A DNA stretch of 64,000 bases from Anthracocystis setariae. Its lineage: Eukaryota > Basidiomycota > Ustilaginomycetes > Ustilaginales > Ustilaginaceae. The notes below the pieces were generated by a model. The model was not told the DNA's origin. It made no database searches and was given only the letters and a program-made list of their open reading frames with translations. The stretch spans positions 744,001 to 808,000 of the forward strand of contig CAKMXJ010000006.1 of assembly GCA_928724745.1 (NCBI GenBank). The letters are read 5' to 3'. Shown here one piece after another: positions 10,899-20,465 of the stretch (position 1 is the stretch's first letter; each line of letters starts with the position of its first letter). The position numbers and the translations under genes are program-made.

Positions 10899-12698
10899 TG
10901 TGTGTGTGCGTGTATGCGTTCGGAGGAACCCGAGTCAAGGCTGAGCAGAGGATAAGGACGCAGATGGAGATGGAGAAGAAGCCGACCGCGCGAATGGATG
11001 TGATCAAGAGGTCAGTGCAAGCAGCAGTGTGGTGTCTCCCTTAAGCCTGGAACGCAGGCCGAGACGGAAAGAAGAGTCATACAGCAGACAAGAGTCACAC
11101 ACCCACACACAGCTCAGTGTGAGTCAGTCCCCACCGCGCCAACGCCCGTCTTCTGAAGCGGCCTTTTTTTTTCTTTCCGATTTCGACCCAAAGCCCTGCT
11201 GATAGCCGCCCTGAGCGGAGTTTTGAGTGCAACGCTGAAAAGAGGCAGCCAAGCAAGCCACCTGCATTTGGTTGTTACAGTACTGTACTGCACAGCAGCG
11301 TGTGTTTTTTATGACCAATTAATATAATAATAAATTCTTCGTGCATGTGTAGGGACGTCCGATGCCTGCCCCGTCTTTCGTTTCGGGCATTCCGAAGGGT
11401 CAGGCATCGCTCGGCTCCTGTTGGGTATGGTTGTTTGCCCTTATGATTGTCATTGTCATGGTAATGTTAAAGATAATGGTAATGGTAATGGTCATTGTTT
11501 CGAGGCGTGAGTCGGCTTTGTATACAGAGAGAGAGAGACAACTCAGACGGGATATGGGATGGCCGTGTTTCGGCAAGTCAAATCGGCATCGGAGAGTAAG
11601 CTTCTTGCGCAACAACAACAACAACATGATGGAGAGTAACTGCAGTACTTCAGACCCTGAAAGAATTTGGGATCGGGATCCACTTAATAATTATTATGCC
11701 TTTGAAAAGATCACACACAGCGACGAAAGCGGTTGCGACATGGCATCCGGCCAGTGCGGAGCAATGCCGCACACTGTCACTGACACTATTTTGGCAACCT
11801 CGACTGTGCTGTACAGTGTTGTAACAGTAGTACGATTGTATGCGCGACCCTAACCATGATCCAATGTCGAATGCTTTTTGCGACTACAGTTAGTAGTAGT
11901 AGTAGTCATGGTAGAACTTGTGTTCAGGCAGGTAAAGGGCAGTTACCGCTGGGACCTGTACCTAGCTTGTAGCACTTGGCTTCGCTTGCTGTATTGATCT
12001 GCAAGGAGATTGCTCTAGGCTGCTTTCCTTCGCTTCACTACCAACGGAATCGGTACCTTTTGAGCATTCCTGCATTATTCTTTGTACACAACCACAGTTG
12101 CAGCTCTATACAGTGTTGTACTGCCCAATTCGAATCAATGCTTGGATGAACATGACGTGCTTCCGTGCCGTATTGCTGACGTTGCTCTGCCGGCGTCGGG
12201 AAAATAAAATTCATACACTACTCTATTACTCTCTGTTGTACAGTTCTGCAAGGTGAAGTCTTGTCTCCTTCGATCGGCTACAGTACTGTCCAGTACAGTA
12301 TACTGTATCGTGTGACCGTTACTCGACCCCGCCTTTCGGTTCGGATTTCCCCGCTGAAACCGTCACGTCCATCTCTGCATACAGTCCTCTGCACCTGCAC
12401 TGATCGGTGGTTCGTCTCCTTTCACCGTACAGTTCGAGCGAGATCGTGAGATGGTAAAACCGACGATCGCCAAGACACGCTCACGTCACCTTTCACCTCA
12501 CCTCCTCCGTACCCACTGCCACTGCCAAGCTTGAGAGATACAGCCAACAAGAGCCGCCAGCTTGCCACAAGTGCTATGTCAAAGCTTTCGTTGCTTGGTT
12601 TTCACAGATTAAAAAACCCAGCGCACACTTCGTTCAGCGTCCAACACAAAGATTGTTGTGTGTGAAAAACAACGCTAGGTACAATCAAGCTCGTTGGA
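10303..12698. other. 2.4 kb gene-free stretch upstream of TSC1
   Basis: Lies between the TSC1 start and the stop of the CDCA7-type gene, both minus strand. It holds a GCGT/GTGT microsatellite (10867-10919), TAATGG repeats (11459-11497), ACA repeats (11610-11625), AGT repeats (11892-11906) and clusters of TACAGTA/TACTGTA palindromes (11276-11288, 11809-11832, 12279-12307). One 163-codon ATG frame (11362-11853) crosses the simple repeats and resembles nothing known. It is probably the TSC1 promoter plus a long leader, or an unrecognised non-coding transcript. Confidence 0.6.
10867..10919. repeat. (GCGT)n/(GT)n microsatellite
   Basis: A tetranucleotide run merging into GT repeats, 565-617 bp upstream of the TSC1 start. 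Confidence 0.93.
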
Positions 12699-15600
12699 TC
12701 ACGGGGCCAATTCCTCCCTGTGCCAGGCAAAGTACTCTTTGGACTTGTTCAGACGCTTCACTAGCTGTTCCACCTGTTTGCGCCTTTCCTCCTGCGTATC
12801 CTTGAGCGTCTGCTTGGCCTTGCGAACGCTGTACATGCTCTCGACGCCGTCGTTTGTGTTGGCACCCTCACCTTCCTCTTCTGCGCTGGGCGATCCTGCT
12901 CTGCTGTCTGCGTTCTCGTCCTTTGCGCCTCGCACCGCCTTTTCCCGATCCTGCATGCTGACATTCTCCTCGTACTCGACTTGCTCCAAGCGGTACGTGA
13001 TGTAACCAACCAGCTTCTTAATCTCGTGCGGTGCGCTGGTGCCCATGCAAATGCGAGTTTCGGAGAGCGCTTCCTCTTTCTCTTTCTCTCCTCCGTTGGC
13101 CGCCGCGGCGGGAAGGCCTATACTGGCATCCTCATTCGCCGCCGGTCGGTCGCCCTGCGCTGAACCGCTGTCGCTCCAAGTGAGCCCGCTATCATTGCCA
13201 TCGTCCTTGGTATGCCTGGTTGCTGTGCTCTCGTCGCCATTCTCTGCTTGGTTTTCTGTCTCCGACTCTTGAGCCTTCGCATTGGGATCCGTCGGGAACG
13301 CCTTGCCCAGCACCACGACGCACCATGCATACCTTCCTTCGGTGTACTTGGGCATCTTCTCCTGGTATTCGCGCACGTGCCAGTACTCGCGTCCATCTAC
13401 GTCGTGGCCTAGTGGACCGGTACGCAACGCATGCGTGTCGATGGTCAGCTCGCAGACCACACGCGCATCCAACCTTCGCCACGCGATATCGTATTCCAGC
13501 TTTGCTTTCTCCGTCTTCCACGTCTGATACTCGGGCGAGACGATGCTGGGTGCGCGCTTGTTGAGCTCGGCCATCTCTTCGACGATCTCCTTCTCCATCT
13601 CCACGTTGGCCGCTTTGTAATTGCGCTCGGTTGCCGCGATGTTCTCAACCGCCGTCTTGAGTTCTTCGGCCACATCACTTGTCATGACAGCGGCGTCGAT
13701 GAGTGCACCGAGGATCGACACTTTAGTCTCGAGGTCCGGACTCTCCACCTCGAGCTGGTCTGGCTCGACATGCGATTCCTCCTTCTCTTCAGCGATGCCG
13801 TTCGACTCGACCTCGACTTGGCCGTCCGACTCATCCTCATCGGTGGAAGAGGCGACGGCGAGTTTACGCCTCTTTCGCGAGTTCCGACCGTTGCTTCGAG
13901 CCAAACCTTGGTCGTCCGAAACGTCATCGTCCGAGGCATCCGAATGCCTGTGGCTTCCATTGGAAGCGCGATGGCCAGTGCGTTTCCGAGATGATTGGAC
14001 ATCACGGGCTGCAGTTTGCTGCGCTTCCTCGCGCTGCCTGGCTGCCTCTTCTTCCTTTTGGTGCTCCTGCTGCAGCTTGATGGCCTGCTGTCGACCTGTC
14101 AGCCTGACCTCGGGAGCAGGCTCCTTGTGCGGTGGCTTGCGAGCACGTCCCGAGCGACGAGCACGACTGCTGTCATCAGGATCGGCCATACTCTCGTCGT
14201 CGCTAGGATCGTCATATACGTAGATCGACTTGTTGGTCGCGGCTTGCTTGCGTCTTGCCCTGGACGGAGCTTGGTCGTCGTCGTCGTCATCGTCATCTGC
14301 ATCGCTAGAGGTCTCACCGAACTCGTCCTCTTCCCAGCGGTCCAGGATGGAAAGTTGACGTGCAATCTCGTACTGATTGTTTTCTTTGGCGCGGCGAGCT
14401 CGAGTGACTCGGGAGGCGAGGAGCGGAGATGGAGAGCGCTCTGCTGCGGCGACTTCCACTTCGACGGGAACGTCGTGCTCGACAAAGGCAAGCGGAGCTC
14501 TCACCAGTCCCAGAGAAGCCAACAGCTCCGTGGCTGCTGACCAGGGCTCGCCTCGCTGCAATGCCTTTCCATGGGCTCGAAAGGCGGTGATGGCTCTGTT
14601 AAAGGGCTTGACAGGCTGACCCTTGTCGATGTGGTTGAGCCCTGCGATGGTCTTGAGCAGGCAAGCGAGCATGTCCTGCGCCATGGAATGCGTCCAATTG
14701 TCAAATTTGTCCAGCTGTGCTAGCACGGTGCGGTTGAGACCAAACTTGTCGAAGCGAACCATGCTCTCGTAGATCCACATGCGTGCACGCATGTTTTCCT
14801 CGGGCAGTTTGGTGGGGATCACTTGGAGAAGGGGCGGAGCAACTTGGGTTGGCGGCTTGAGCGGTTTCAAGATGGGCGCTCGATGCTTGATACCAAGTCC
14901 AGCATTGCTGAGCACAGATGCCAGCGTCTTCTTGGGGCCAGGTTTGGTGGCAGTTGTGTTGGCAGGTGGAGGCGGAGTGGTGATGCCATCATCTTCTTCC
15001 TCGGCCCCTGCAGTGGTGCAAGATTTCTTGCCCTTGCCCGATTTCTGAGCTGCGACCGCTTCAGCAATACTACGATCCTTGGCTTTACTTTTGTCTGCAG
15101 TTTTTTGCTTGCGCTTGGATTTGTCGGTGTTTGTTTTCGCGTTGTGCGCCTTTGTCTTGCTTGTCTCTGCTCCTGCTCCTGCTCCTGCTCCTGCTGTTGA
15201 GGGCTCAACTTGAAAGTGTGCGTTGGACTTGTTTTTGGCGCCGGTCGATTTGCCCAGAGGTTCGAGACCGAGAGCTTTGCGGCAGGTGGAACAGACGCAC
15301 TTGCCACGGCAGCGTGGACATTTCCAAGCATATCTTGTCTCGGAGGGTGGACAGTGCTCGGCTGGATTGATCATCATGCGATTGGCCTTGACGATGGCTT
15401 CAGGATCCTGATCGTAAAATCTCTTGAGCGAAGAGAAGCAGTAGCGACCTTGACAGCGTTTGCCAGGAGCTCGCATGAAGGTGCACTCGAGCAAAGCACC
15501 TTTGCAAGGCTGATGGTGCTGATGACAGAGCTTGGAAGGATTGGCTTGGCAGTTGACGTGCGTACGAGCCCGAACGACATCGCTGATGGGAGCAGACGGA

Positions 15601-16088
15601 GGAGCTCTTGGGGCATCATCGTTCGCCTTTTGCTTACCCTTACCCTTGCCCTTGCCCTTGGGTTTGGAGGCTTGGTTTTGGTCGCCGTCGTTGTTTGTGG
15701 CCGGGATAAGTTCGGACTTTGTTGGTTTTGGGTGCTTTGCAGCTATGTTGGAGGTAGAGGCTGACTTTGTGGTGAGGGAGGAGGAAGAGGATGACGAAGA
15801 TTCGGATTTGGATTTGGGTTTGGATTTGGACTTTGGCTGGGACTTGTTCTCGGATACTGGGGGAGGGGTGTGGACATGATCGTCCGACAGCTCCGAGAGC
15901 GAATCATCGAGCATGGTGAGGTCCACGTAGGCAGCATGCTCTGACGGTCCGGCTGTATGAGTTTGGTTGGAGAACCAATGTGATAGAGAGCCGAGATCAA
16001 AGTGGGATGAGAAGAAGGGTGCAAAGGTGAGCAGGTTGCTGTTGATGTTGTGGTGCTGCAGCCAGTTGGCGAAGAGCAACTTACGCAT
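12699..16088 (-). CDS. CDCA7-type zinc-finger chromatin protein (zf-4CXXC_R1, DDT/WHIM-like)
   Basis: Probable nuclear chromatin factor of 1129 residues. After an Asp/Ser- and Lys-rich disordered start, a cysteine-rich domain at about 188-275 has the layout of the zf-4CXXC_R1 domain of CDCA7/R1 proteins: CHQHHQPC, then GRYCFSSLKRFY, then WKCPRCRGKCVCSTCRKALG. The second pair position is Cys-x-x-His instead of Cys-x-x-Cys. Residues 433-490 (RMWIYESMVRFDKFGL onward) resemble a DDT domain, and a C-terminal segment (GPLGHDVDGREYWHV) resembles the WHIM motif of ISWI-partner proteins; these two calls are weaker. Acidic and basic disordered blocks lie between, and a coiled coil ends the protein. The start codon is followed after one base by a perfect GTAAGT donor, so an alternative form starting MPGPSEH is possible (intron 15953-16084). 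Confidence 0.8.
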   Translation of the reverse strand: MRKLLFANWLQHHNINSNLLTFAPFFSSHFDLGSLSHWFSNQTHTAGPSEHAAYVDLTMLDDSLSELSDDHVHTPPPVSENKSQPKSKSKPKSKSESSSSSSSSLTTKSASTSNIAAKHPKPTKSELIPATNNDGDQNQASKPKGKGKGKGKQKANDDAPRAPPSAPISDVVRARTHVNCQANPSKLCHQHHQPCKGALLECTFMRAPGKRCQGRYCFSSLKRFYDQDPEAIVKANRMMINPAEHCPPSETRYAWKCPRCRGKCVCSTCRKALGLEPLGKSTGAKNKSNAHFQVEPSTAGAGAGAGAETSKTKAHNAKTNTDKSKRKQKTADKSKAKDRSIAEAVAAQKSGKGKKSCTTAGAEEEDDGITTPPPPANTTATKPGPKKTLASVLSNAGLGIKHRAPILKPLKPPTQVAPPLLQVIPTKLPEENMRARMWIYESMVRFDKFGLNRTVLAQLDKFDNWTHSMAQDMLACLLKTIAGLNHIDKGQPVKPFNRAITAFRAHGKALQRGEPWSAATELLASLGLVRAPLAFVEHDVPVEVEVAAAERSPSPLLASRVTRARRAKENNQYEIARQLSILDRWEEDEFGETSSDADDDDDDDDQAPSRARRKQAATNKSIYVYDDPSDDESMADPDDSSRARRSGRARKPPHKEPAPEVRLTGRQQAIKLQQEHQKEEEAARQREEAQQTAARDVQSSRKRTGHRASNGSHRHSDASDDDVSDDQGLARSNGRNSRKRRKLAVASSTDEDESDGQVEVESNGIAEEKEESHVEPDQLEVESPDLETKVSILGALIDAAVMTSDVAEELKTAVENIAATERNYKAANVEMEKEIVEEMAELNKRAPSIVSPEYQTWKTEKAKLEYDIAWRRLDARVVCELTIDTHALRTGPLGHDVDGREYWHVREYQEKMPKYTEGRYAWCVVVLGKAFPTDPNAKAQESETENQAENGDESTATRHTKDDGNDSGLTWSDSGSAQGDRPAANEDASIGLPAAAANGGEKEKEEALSETRICMGTSAPHEIKKLVGYITYRLEQVEYEENVSMQDREKAVRGAKDENADSRAGSPSAEEEGEGANTNDGVESMYSVRKAKQTLKDTQEERRKQVEQLVKRLNKSKEYFAWHREELAP

Positions 16089-16638
16089 GTTGATGAAAGG
16101 GACGGCAGCCTGGAGCCAGAGGTGACAGGGAAACGAGATGATGGAGTTGAATGGGAAAGAAAGAAAAAAAGAAAACGTGAGAGGGGCCGTGGCTGTCTGA
16201 ACGACTGAGCGCCGATTGATTCGAGTGATATACTGTAGAAGTGGTGCTCGCTCGGACGGATGATTGAGGTGAATTTGAAATGATATTCTGACGGCCTGCT
16301 TGTCCGACTTGTTGAGCCGTGGTGGATTTGTGTCTGCTAGCTTTTGGTCGGCTCACATGTGCACAGTCTGCTGGAGCGAGGTTGAACCAATCCAACAGAC
16401 AAGCAAGCAAGCAAGCAAGCAAGCAAGACTTGGACAATTGTACTATCCAGTGTATTGACGATTGACGCCGATGCAATAGGGTCTGTTGGAATTTCCATAA
16501 TTGTTGTTGGTGCACCGCAAAGATGGCAGTACCGCAGCCCCTAGCTTGGAGCAGCGCATTGACGTGACACCGAGACGTGGTGGTGGCCAAGGGGTGTGTT
16601 GACGCAACGTATGATTCTAGAGACATAGGTCATGTTGT

Positions 16639-16671
16639 GCTCAATGCTCAATGCTCAATGCTCAATGCTCA
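16639..16671. repeat. Tandem heptamer GCTCAAT, 4.7 copies
   Basis: Four perfect copies plus a partial copy of a 7-bp unit, about 515 bp upstream of the POT1 start. Confidence 0.95.
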
Positions 16672-17025
16672 AGGAGGCTGCAACATGGTGGCCAGCCAAT
16701 CGTAGACTGTGACAGGGTTGCACTGAGCTGGACAATGAGCCGATTCTTCCATCAACGCGTCGCGTGAGAGCCAGTGCAACACGGTTATCAAATCCAACCG
16801 AAAAGCTGCAAAAGCTGCAAAGCTGCATCATCACGACGACATTTTTCGGAGGGATTTGATTTGGTTTGTTGCCGAGAAAAGACGCGATCTGACAACGGCT
16901 GAGCAGCGTGGTGGGTGCAAAATGTGTTGTTCTCTGTGCGTGTGAGTGTCGCCAACTCGGAAATTATTGACAAGGACCCGGTGTTGGTCTTGGTCTTTGC
17001 CTTTGCTTTTGACCAGACCCTTTGT

Positions 17026-17080
17026 TCCATCCCCATCCCCATCCCCATCCCCATCCCCATTTCCATTTCCATTTCCATTC
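17026..17080. repeat. CCCCAT / TTCCAT hexamer array in POT1 leader
   Basis: About five CCCCAT units followed by three TTCCAT units. It is C-rich but is not the CCCTAA telomere repeat. It ends about 100 bp before the POT1 ATG. Confidence 0.9.
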
Positions 17081-17103
17081 CCGTTTGGTCGACAACAGAG
17101 GGC

Positions 17104-17130
17104 ATGGCGTTCACTATCACCATCGAATAA
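17104..17130 (+). other. Upstream ORF in POT1 leader
   Basis: ATG in strong context (ggcATGg) followed by seven sense codons and TAA, encoding MAFTITIE. It ends 52 bp before the POT1 start. It would act only if the transcript begins upstream of 17104, which the sequence alone does not show. Confidence 0.5.
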
Positions 17131-17182
17131 CGCTTTGCCTCTTTGCTCCTCGCCTAAACCACATCGGTCGCCCGTCTGCCCC

Positions 17183-20100
17183 ATGCCGCGCAAACGTAAA
17201 GGCCCCAAAAGGGAGCCTTCCGAGGCGAATGTCGCCACCGAGTCCAATGCCGAACCTCCCTCCGTGCCAGGCCCCTCGGCGCTCTCTTCAACGCACAAAC
17301 GGCGTACCACTTGCCTTCCACGCCAGCCCATCCACGATCCCGATGCCATGCCTGCTCTCCAAAACGGTCTCGATAGTCGCGCTCACAAACGCGCAAGGAT
17401 TCTCACAGACGCCGAAGAGGATCGTCTCGGCAAGCTCGTCTCACTCGATCGCTGGATCCAAAGTGTTGGTCATGGTCGAGGTGCAGCAGTCTGCATTTGC
17501 GCCCAAGTATCCCTAACATCAACTACCACCAATGCTTTCCATCTCATGCTCCAATGTTCCTCGCCCAACGATTCTGTGCCATCAACCAATCTCGCCGTCA
17601 CTTTTCATGGCCAGCTTGTACAAGCCGTGTCCGAGCCGCTCCTCCTACTCCACAAGCTAGGTCCCCCAGCTGTTGTTTATCTTTCCGGATTCGCAGCAGA
17701 GTTGATGCCGCCAAAACAAGGTATCCCTCGAGTTGAATTCCAGGCCGATAAGCTGGTTCTCAAGATGTCACCACAACCATCGGCTCACGATCCTACTCTA
17801 CCAACCTCAACCATCTGGATCGTGCAGCTCGCCTCGCGTCCTGCCTTGACAGCTGCATCCGCCTCCACGCCAGCTGTACAACCATCACGACTCAGCTCTA
17901 TACCCCCGCTCCCTCAATCCGTCCATTCCTCGCACTCAGTCCAGCGCCTCTCTACCGCTCAGCATGCCGATCCAGCTGCCATTCCGGCTGAACCTACTCC
18001 ATCAGCTGAGCCCAACCACTGGTTCTCCACGCCCGTTCCGTCTGCAAATCTACCCGATCGGCACGTTGCAGCAATTGGACCGCCACCTGCAGCTGACGCA
18101 ACAACCACCACCACCACCAACGCTGCTACACACGCCCCGCCTCAAGCGCATCCTTATCAGGCCAGCGAATCCTCGACTAGCGCAACCAGGCTGCTACCTG
18201 CCGTCGTCAAGAGCGAAGCCATCAACCGATCTTCCTCCTCACCCGTCCCTGGCCGAGCAGCTTCCAGGCAATCCTCTGCGGCTCCTCCACCTCCTCGTCC
18301 CAATGCACCCCACGTCAAGCCACGTCGCATGGGCAACTGCCTCTACACTCCCATCTCCATGGTCCGTGATGGCGAGCGAGCCAGCATCGTAGGCGTCGTC
18401 GTAGCTGCAGGTGACCCTCGCAGATCCACCAGCGGCACACGCGACCTCAGCATCAAGATCACCGTCGCAGACGCCTCTTGTCTCTCTGGCACAGGATATG
18501 CCAAGCAGCTCGCAAGATCCATGACCATCATGCTCTTTGCACAGCAAAACGATCGCATCCCTCAAACGGTCAAACCTGGTCACATCATTGCCGTCCGCAC
18601 CGTCCAGATCCAGATGTTCTCGGGCAAACCACAGGCCGTTGGTAAATCCGCTGGAGTGTGGAGCTGGGCCGCTTACGACCCCGTCTCGGGTGACGTCCAC
18701 GCCTCGAGCAACTTTCCGCTCGCTTCGCACACACCTCCCGAGTGTAGCGCCGAGGAAATGCAACACCTTCGTGATATGGCCAACTGGTTTTCCGAGCTGC
18801 AAGGCGTTGACGCCAACATCGTGACTCGATCCTCGCGTCCCACCATCCAGCTTCACGCCGTCGCCGAAAATCTGTTCTTCGATACCGTCGTCGAGGTGCT
18901 CAAAGTTTACACTCACACCGTGGCACCTGATCTCTATGTGACCGACTACACCAACCATCCGCTCTTCTACCGCGGCAACGACAAGTATCTTGGCGTCGAG
19001 AGCGACCTTTCGTATCCTGATGATACTGACGGTTGGGGTCACGTCTTCCAGATCAGCCTTTGGGACAGCCATGCCACCATCGCAGAGGGCTTGCAGACGG
19101 GTGACATCATTCGCATTCAGAATGTTCGTCCCAAGCTCAATCCTCGCGGCCTTCTCACTGGAGGCTTGGGTAGTAGTACAGATAGTGGCATCAAGATTCG
19201 CACGCTCAAGGTGACGGACGAAGCACGCATCGATCTTGAAAAGCGACGTGCGCGGTTCCTCGAGACGCTGTTTGCTGCCGAGGAGGAAGCGTTTGCTGAT
19301 CAAGTTGAACGCCAGCATGGCCAGTCTTCGCAACAACCGCAGGAACAACAGCCGCAGCAGGAGCAGGGGCAGCAACAGGAGCAACAAACTGACTTGGCTT
19401 CAGTTGCTCAGCCTGTTGGCGGTCCGACTTGCGACTCGACAGATCCAGCTCCAGCTCCAGCTCCAGGGTTAGCTGGCTCTGTGACGACAGGTGTGCAAGG
19501 CGTTGCTGTCGATCGAGCTGGAACCACGCTTGTGGCGAGCCCGGCCAGCACGACGCAACCGCCATTCCCGACGCCTGCGCAGCGACAAGTGCGCGCAACG
19601 CACGACACAACCCCCTCCAAGTCTGCAGCCACCGCAATCGCGCTAGGCCCGAGCAGCAGTAGCAACCGGGATATCACCGACGTTTCGCCCGAGGAGAGTC
19701 TCGACCTGAAACCGGGCATGCTCATGGGACCACCGGAACCTGGTCTAGAACTGAGACCCTTGATCCGATGCAATGCGCCGGCGTCGATCCCACTGACGGC
19801 GCTAGCTACGCTGCAGACGACGTCGCTGTGTCCTGGCATGTACAAGGTCAAGGCGCGCATCGTGTCGACGAATCCGGCCAAGGTGGAGCAGTGGGCGCGC
19901 GTCGAGTGCAAGGCGTGCAAACGGTTGCTCCCGTTCGATCAACGGTTCTGCATCAAGTGTGGCGATGAGGAGGGTGCGTCTCTTTCGTACTGTTTGCGGT
20001 TTGCGGTCATGTTGCAGGAGGTGGATGCCGAGTTGGTCGCGCGCAGGCGCGTGGCGGGTGGAGGGAGCGAGGCGGTCGAAAAGGTGAGTCTTCCGTTGTT

Positions 20101-20353
20101 GTTTCATGGACGTAGTTCCGAGGTGTTGTTGCCGTGTGTGGATGCAAAGGCGTTGTTCAATGGAGAGCGAGCGAGTGTTAAGACGTTGAGGAGGTTTCAT
20201 AGTAGGTTGTTGCATGCCGACGAGTATGCCAAGGATCCGGAATTGGTGCTGGCGGTATATTCGTTTCCGTCAAAGGAGGCTGGAAGGACGGTGAGGAGGT
20301 TTGCAGCACTTAAGGAACTTAATGTCCTCTACAACCCGGTCGATCTTTTGTAA
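17183..20353 (+). CDS. POT1: Pot1, telomere single-strand-binding protein
   Basis: Shelterin protein that binds the G-rich telomeric overhang and protects chromosome ends. The first in-frame ATG (17183) gives 1056 residues; the frame is open further upstream but has no ATG there. Domains: a putative OB fold at about 88-197; a Ser/Thr/Pro-rich linker; the Telo_bind OB1 at about 382-500 (YTPISMVRDGERASIVGVVV, TVKPGHIIAVRTVQIQMF); OB2 at about 560-680 (LYVTDYTNHPLF, GDIIRIQNV); a Gln-rich linker; and a C-terminal OB3-type domain with the zinc motif CKACKR-CIKCG at about 908-927, matching the TPP1-binding half of animal POT1. From memory, published work on U. maydis Pot1 describes an extra N-terminal OB fold, which fits the first domain. 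No introns are seen. Confidence 0.94.
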   Translation: MPRKRKGPKREPSEANVATESNAEPPSVPGPSALSSTHKRRTTCLPRQPIHDPDAMPALQNGLDSRAHKRARILTDAEEDRLGKLVSLDRWIQSVGHGRGAAVCICAQVSLTSTTTNAFHLMLQCSSPNDSVPSTNLAVTFHGQLVQAVSEPLLLLHKLGPPAVVYLSGFAAELMPPKQGIPRVEFQADKLVLKMSPQPSAHDPTLPTSTIWIVQLASRPALTAASASTPAVQPSRLSSIPPLPQSVHSSHSVQRLSTAQHADPAAIPAEPTPSAEPNHWFSTPVPSANLPDRHVAAIGPPPAADATTTTTTNAATHAPPQAHPYQASESSTSATRLLPAVVKSEAINRSSSSPVPGRAASRQSSAAPPPPRPNAPHVKPRRMGNCLYTPISMVRDGERASIVGVVVAAGDPRRSTSGTRDLSIKITVADASCLSGTGYAKQLARSMTIMLFAQQNDRIPQTVKPGHIIAVRTVQIQMFSGKPQAVGKSAGVWSWAAYDPVSGDVHASSNFPLASHTPPECSAEEMQHLRDMANWFSELQGVDANIVTRSSRPTIQLHAVAENLFFDTVVEVLKVYTHTVAPDLYVTDYTNHPLFYRGNDKYLGVESDLSYPDDTDGWGHVFQISLWDSHATIAEGLQTGDIIRIQNVRPKLNPRGLLTGGLGSSTDSGIKIRTLKVTDEARIDLEKRRARFLETLFAAEEEAFADQVERQHGQSSQQPQEQQPQQEQGQQQEQQTDLASVAQPVGGPTCDSTDPAPAPAPGLAGSVTTGVQGVAVDRAGTTLVASPASTTQPPFPTPAQRQVRATHDTTPSKSAATAIALGPSSSSNRDITDVSPEESLDLKPGMLMGPPEPGLELRPLIRCNAPASIPLTALATLQTTSLCPGMYKVKARIVSTNPAKVEQWARVECKACKRLLPFDQRFCIKCGDEEGASLSYCLRFAVMLQEVDAELVARRRVAGGGSEAVEKVSLPLLFHGRSSEVLLPCVDAKALFNGERASVKTLRRFHSRLLHADEYAKDPELVLAVYSFPSKEAGRTVRRFAALKELNVLYNPVDLL

Positions 20354-20465
20354 CTTGACGTTCTCCCTGCTTGGCACAATTTATTATGGGGAGGGGTGAA
20401 TGGGGTTGGGGGGAAGAAATCTATTTCTGTTTATACAATGCATGGCTGTAGGGTGGGGGAGGGAT

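Larger units (their letters stand above)
16089..17182. promoter_or_regulatory. Divergent upstream region, CDCA7-type gene / POT1
   Basis: The region separates divergent genes. It contains an AAGC microsatellite (16401-16427), a 7-bp tandem repeat GCTCAAT (16639-16671), and a CCCCAT/TTCCAT hexamer array (17026-17080) in the probable POT1 leader. A 9-codon upstream ORF is at 17104-17130. No protein gene is recognised. Confidence 0.6.

Noticed and set aside
11362..11853. 163-codon ATG frame with a hydrophobic stretch
   Set aside because: The hydrophobic part comes from a TAATGG simple repeat and the rest resembles nothing; it is better explained as chance in non-coding DNA.
17026..17080. CCCCAT array as an interstitial telomere repeat next to POT1
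   Set aside because: The unit is not CCCTAA; the proximity to a telomere gene is coincidental.
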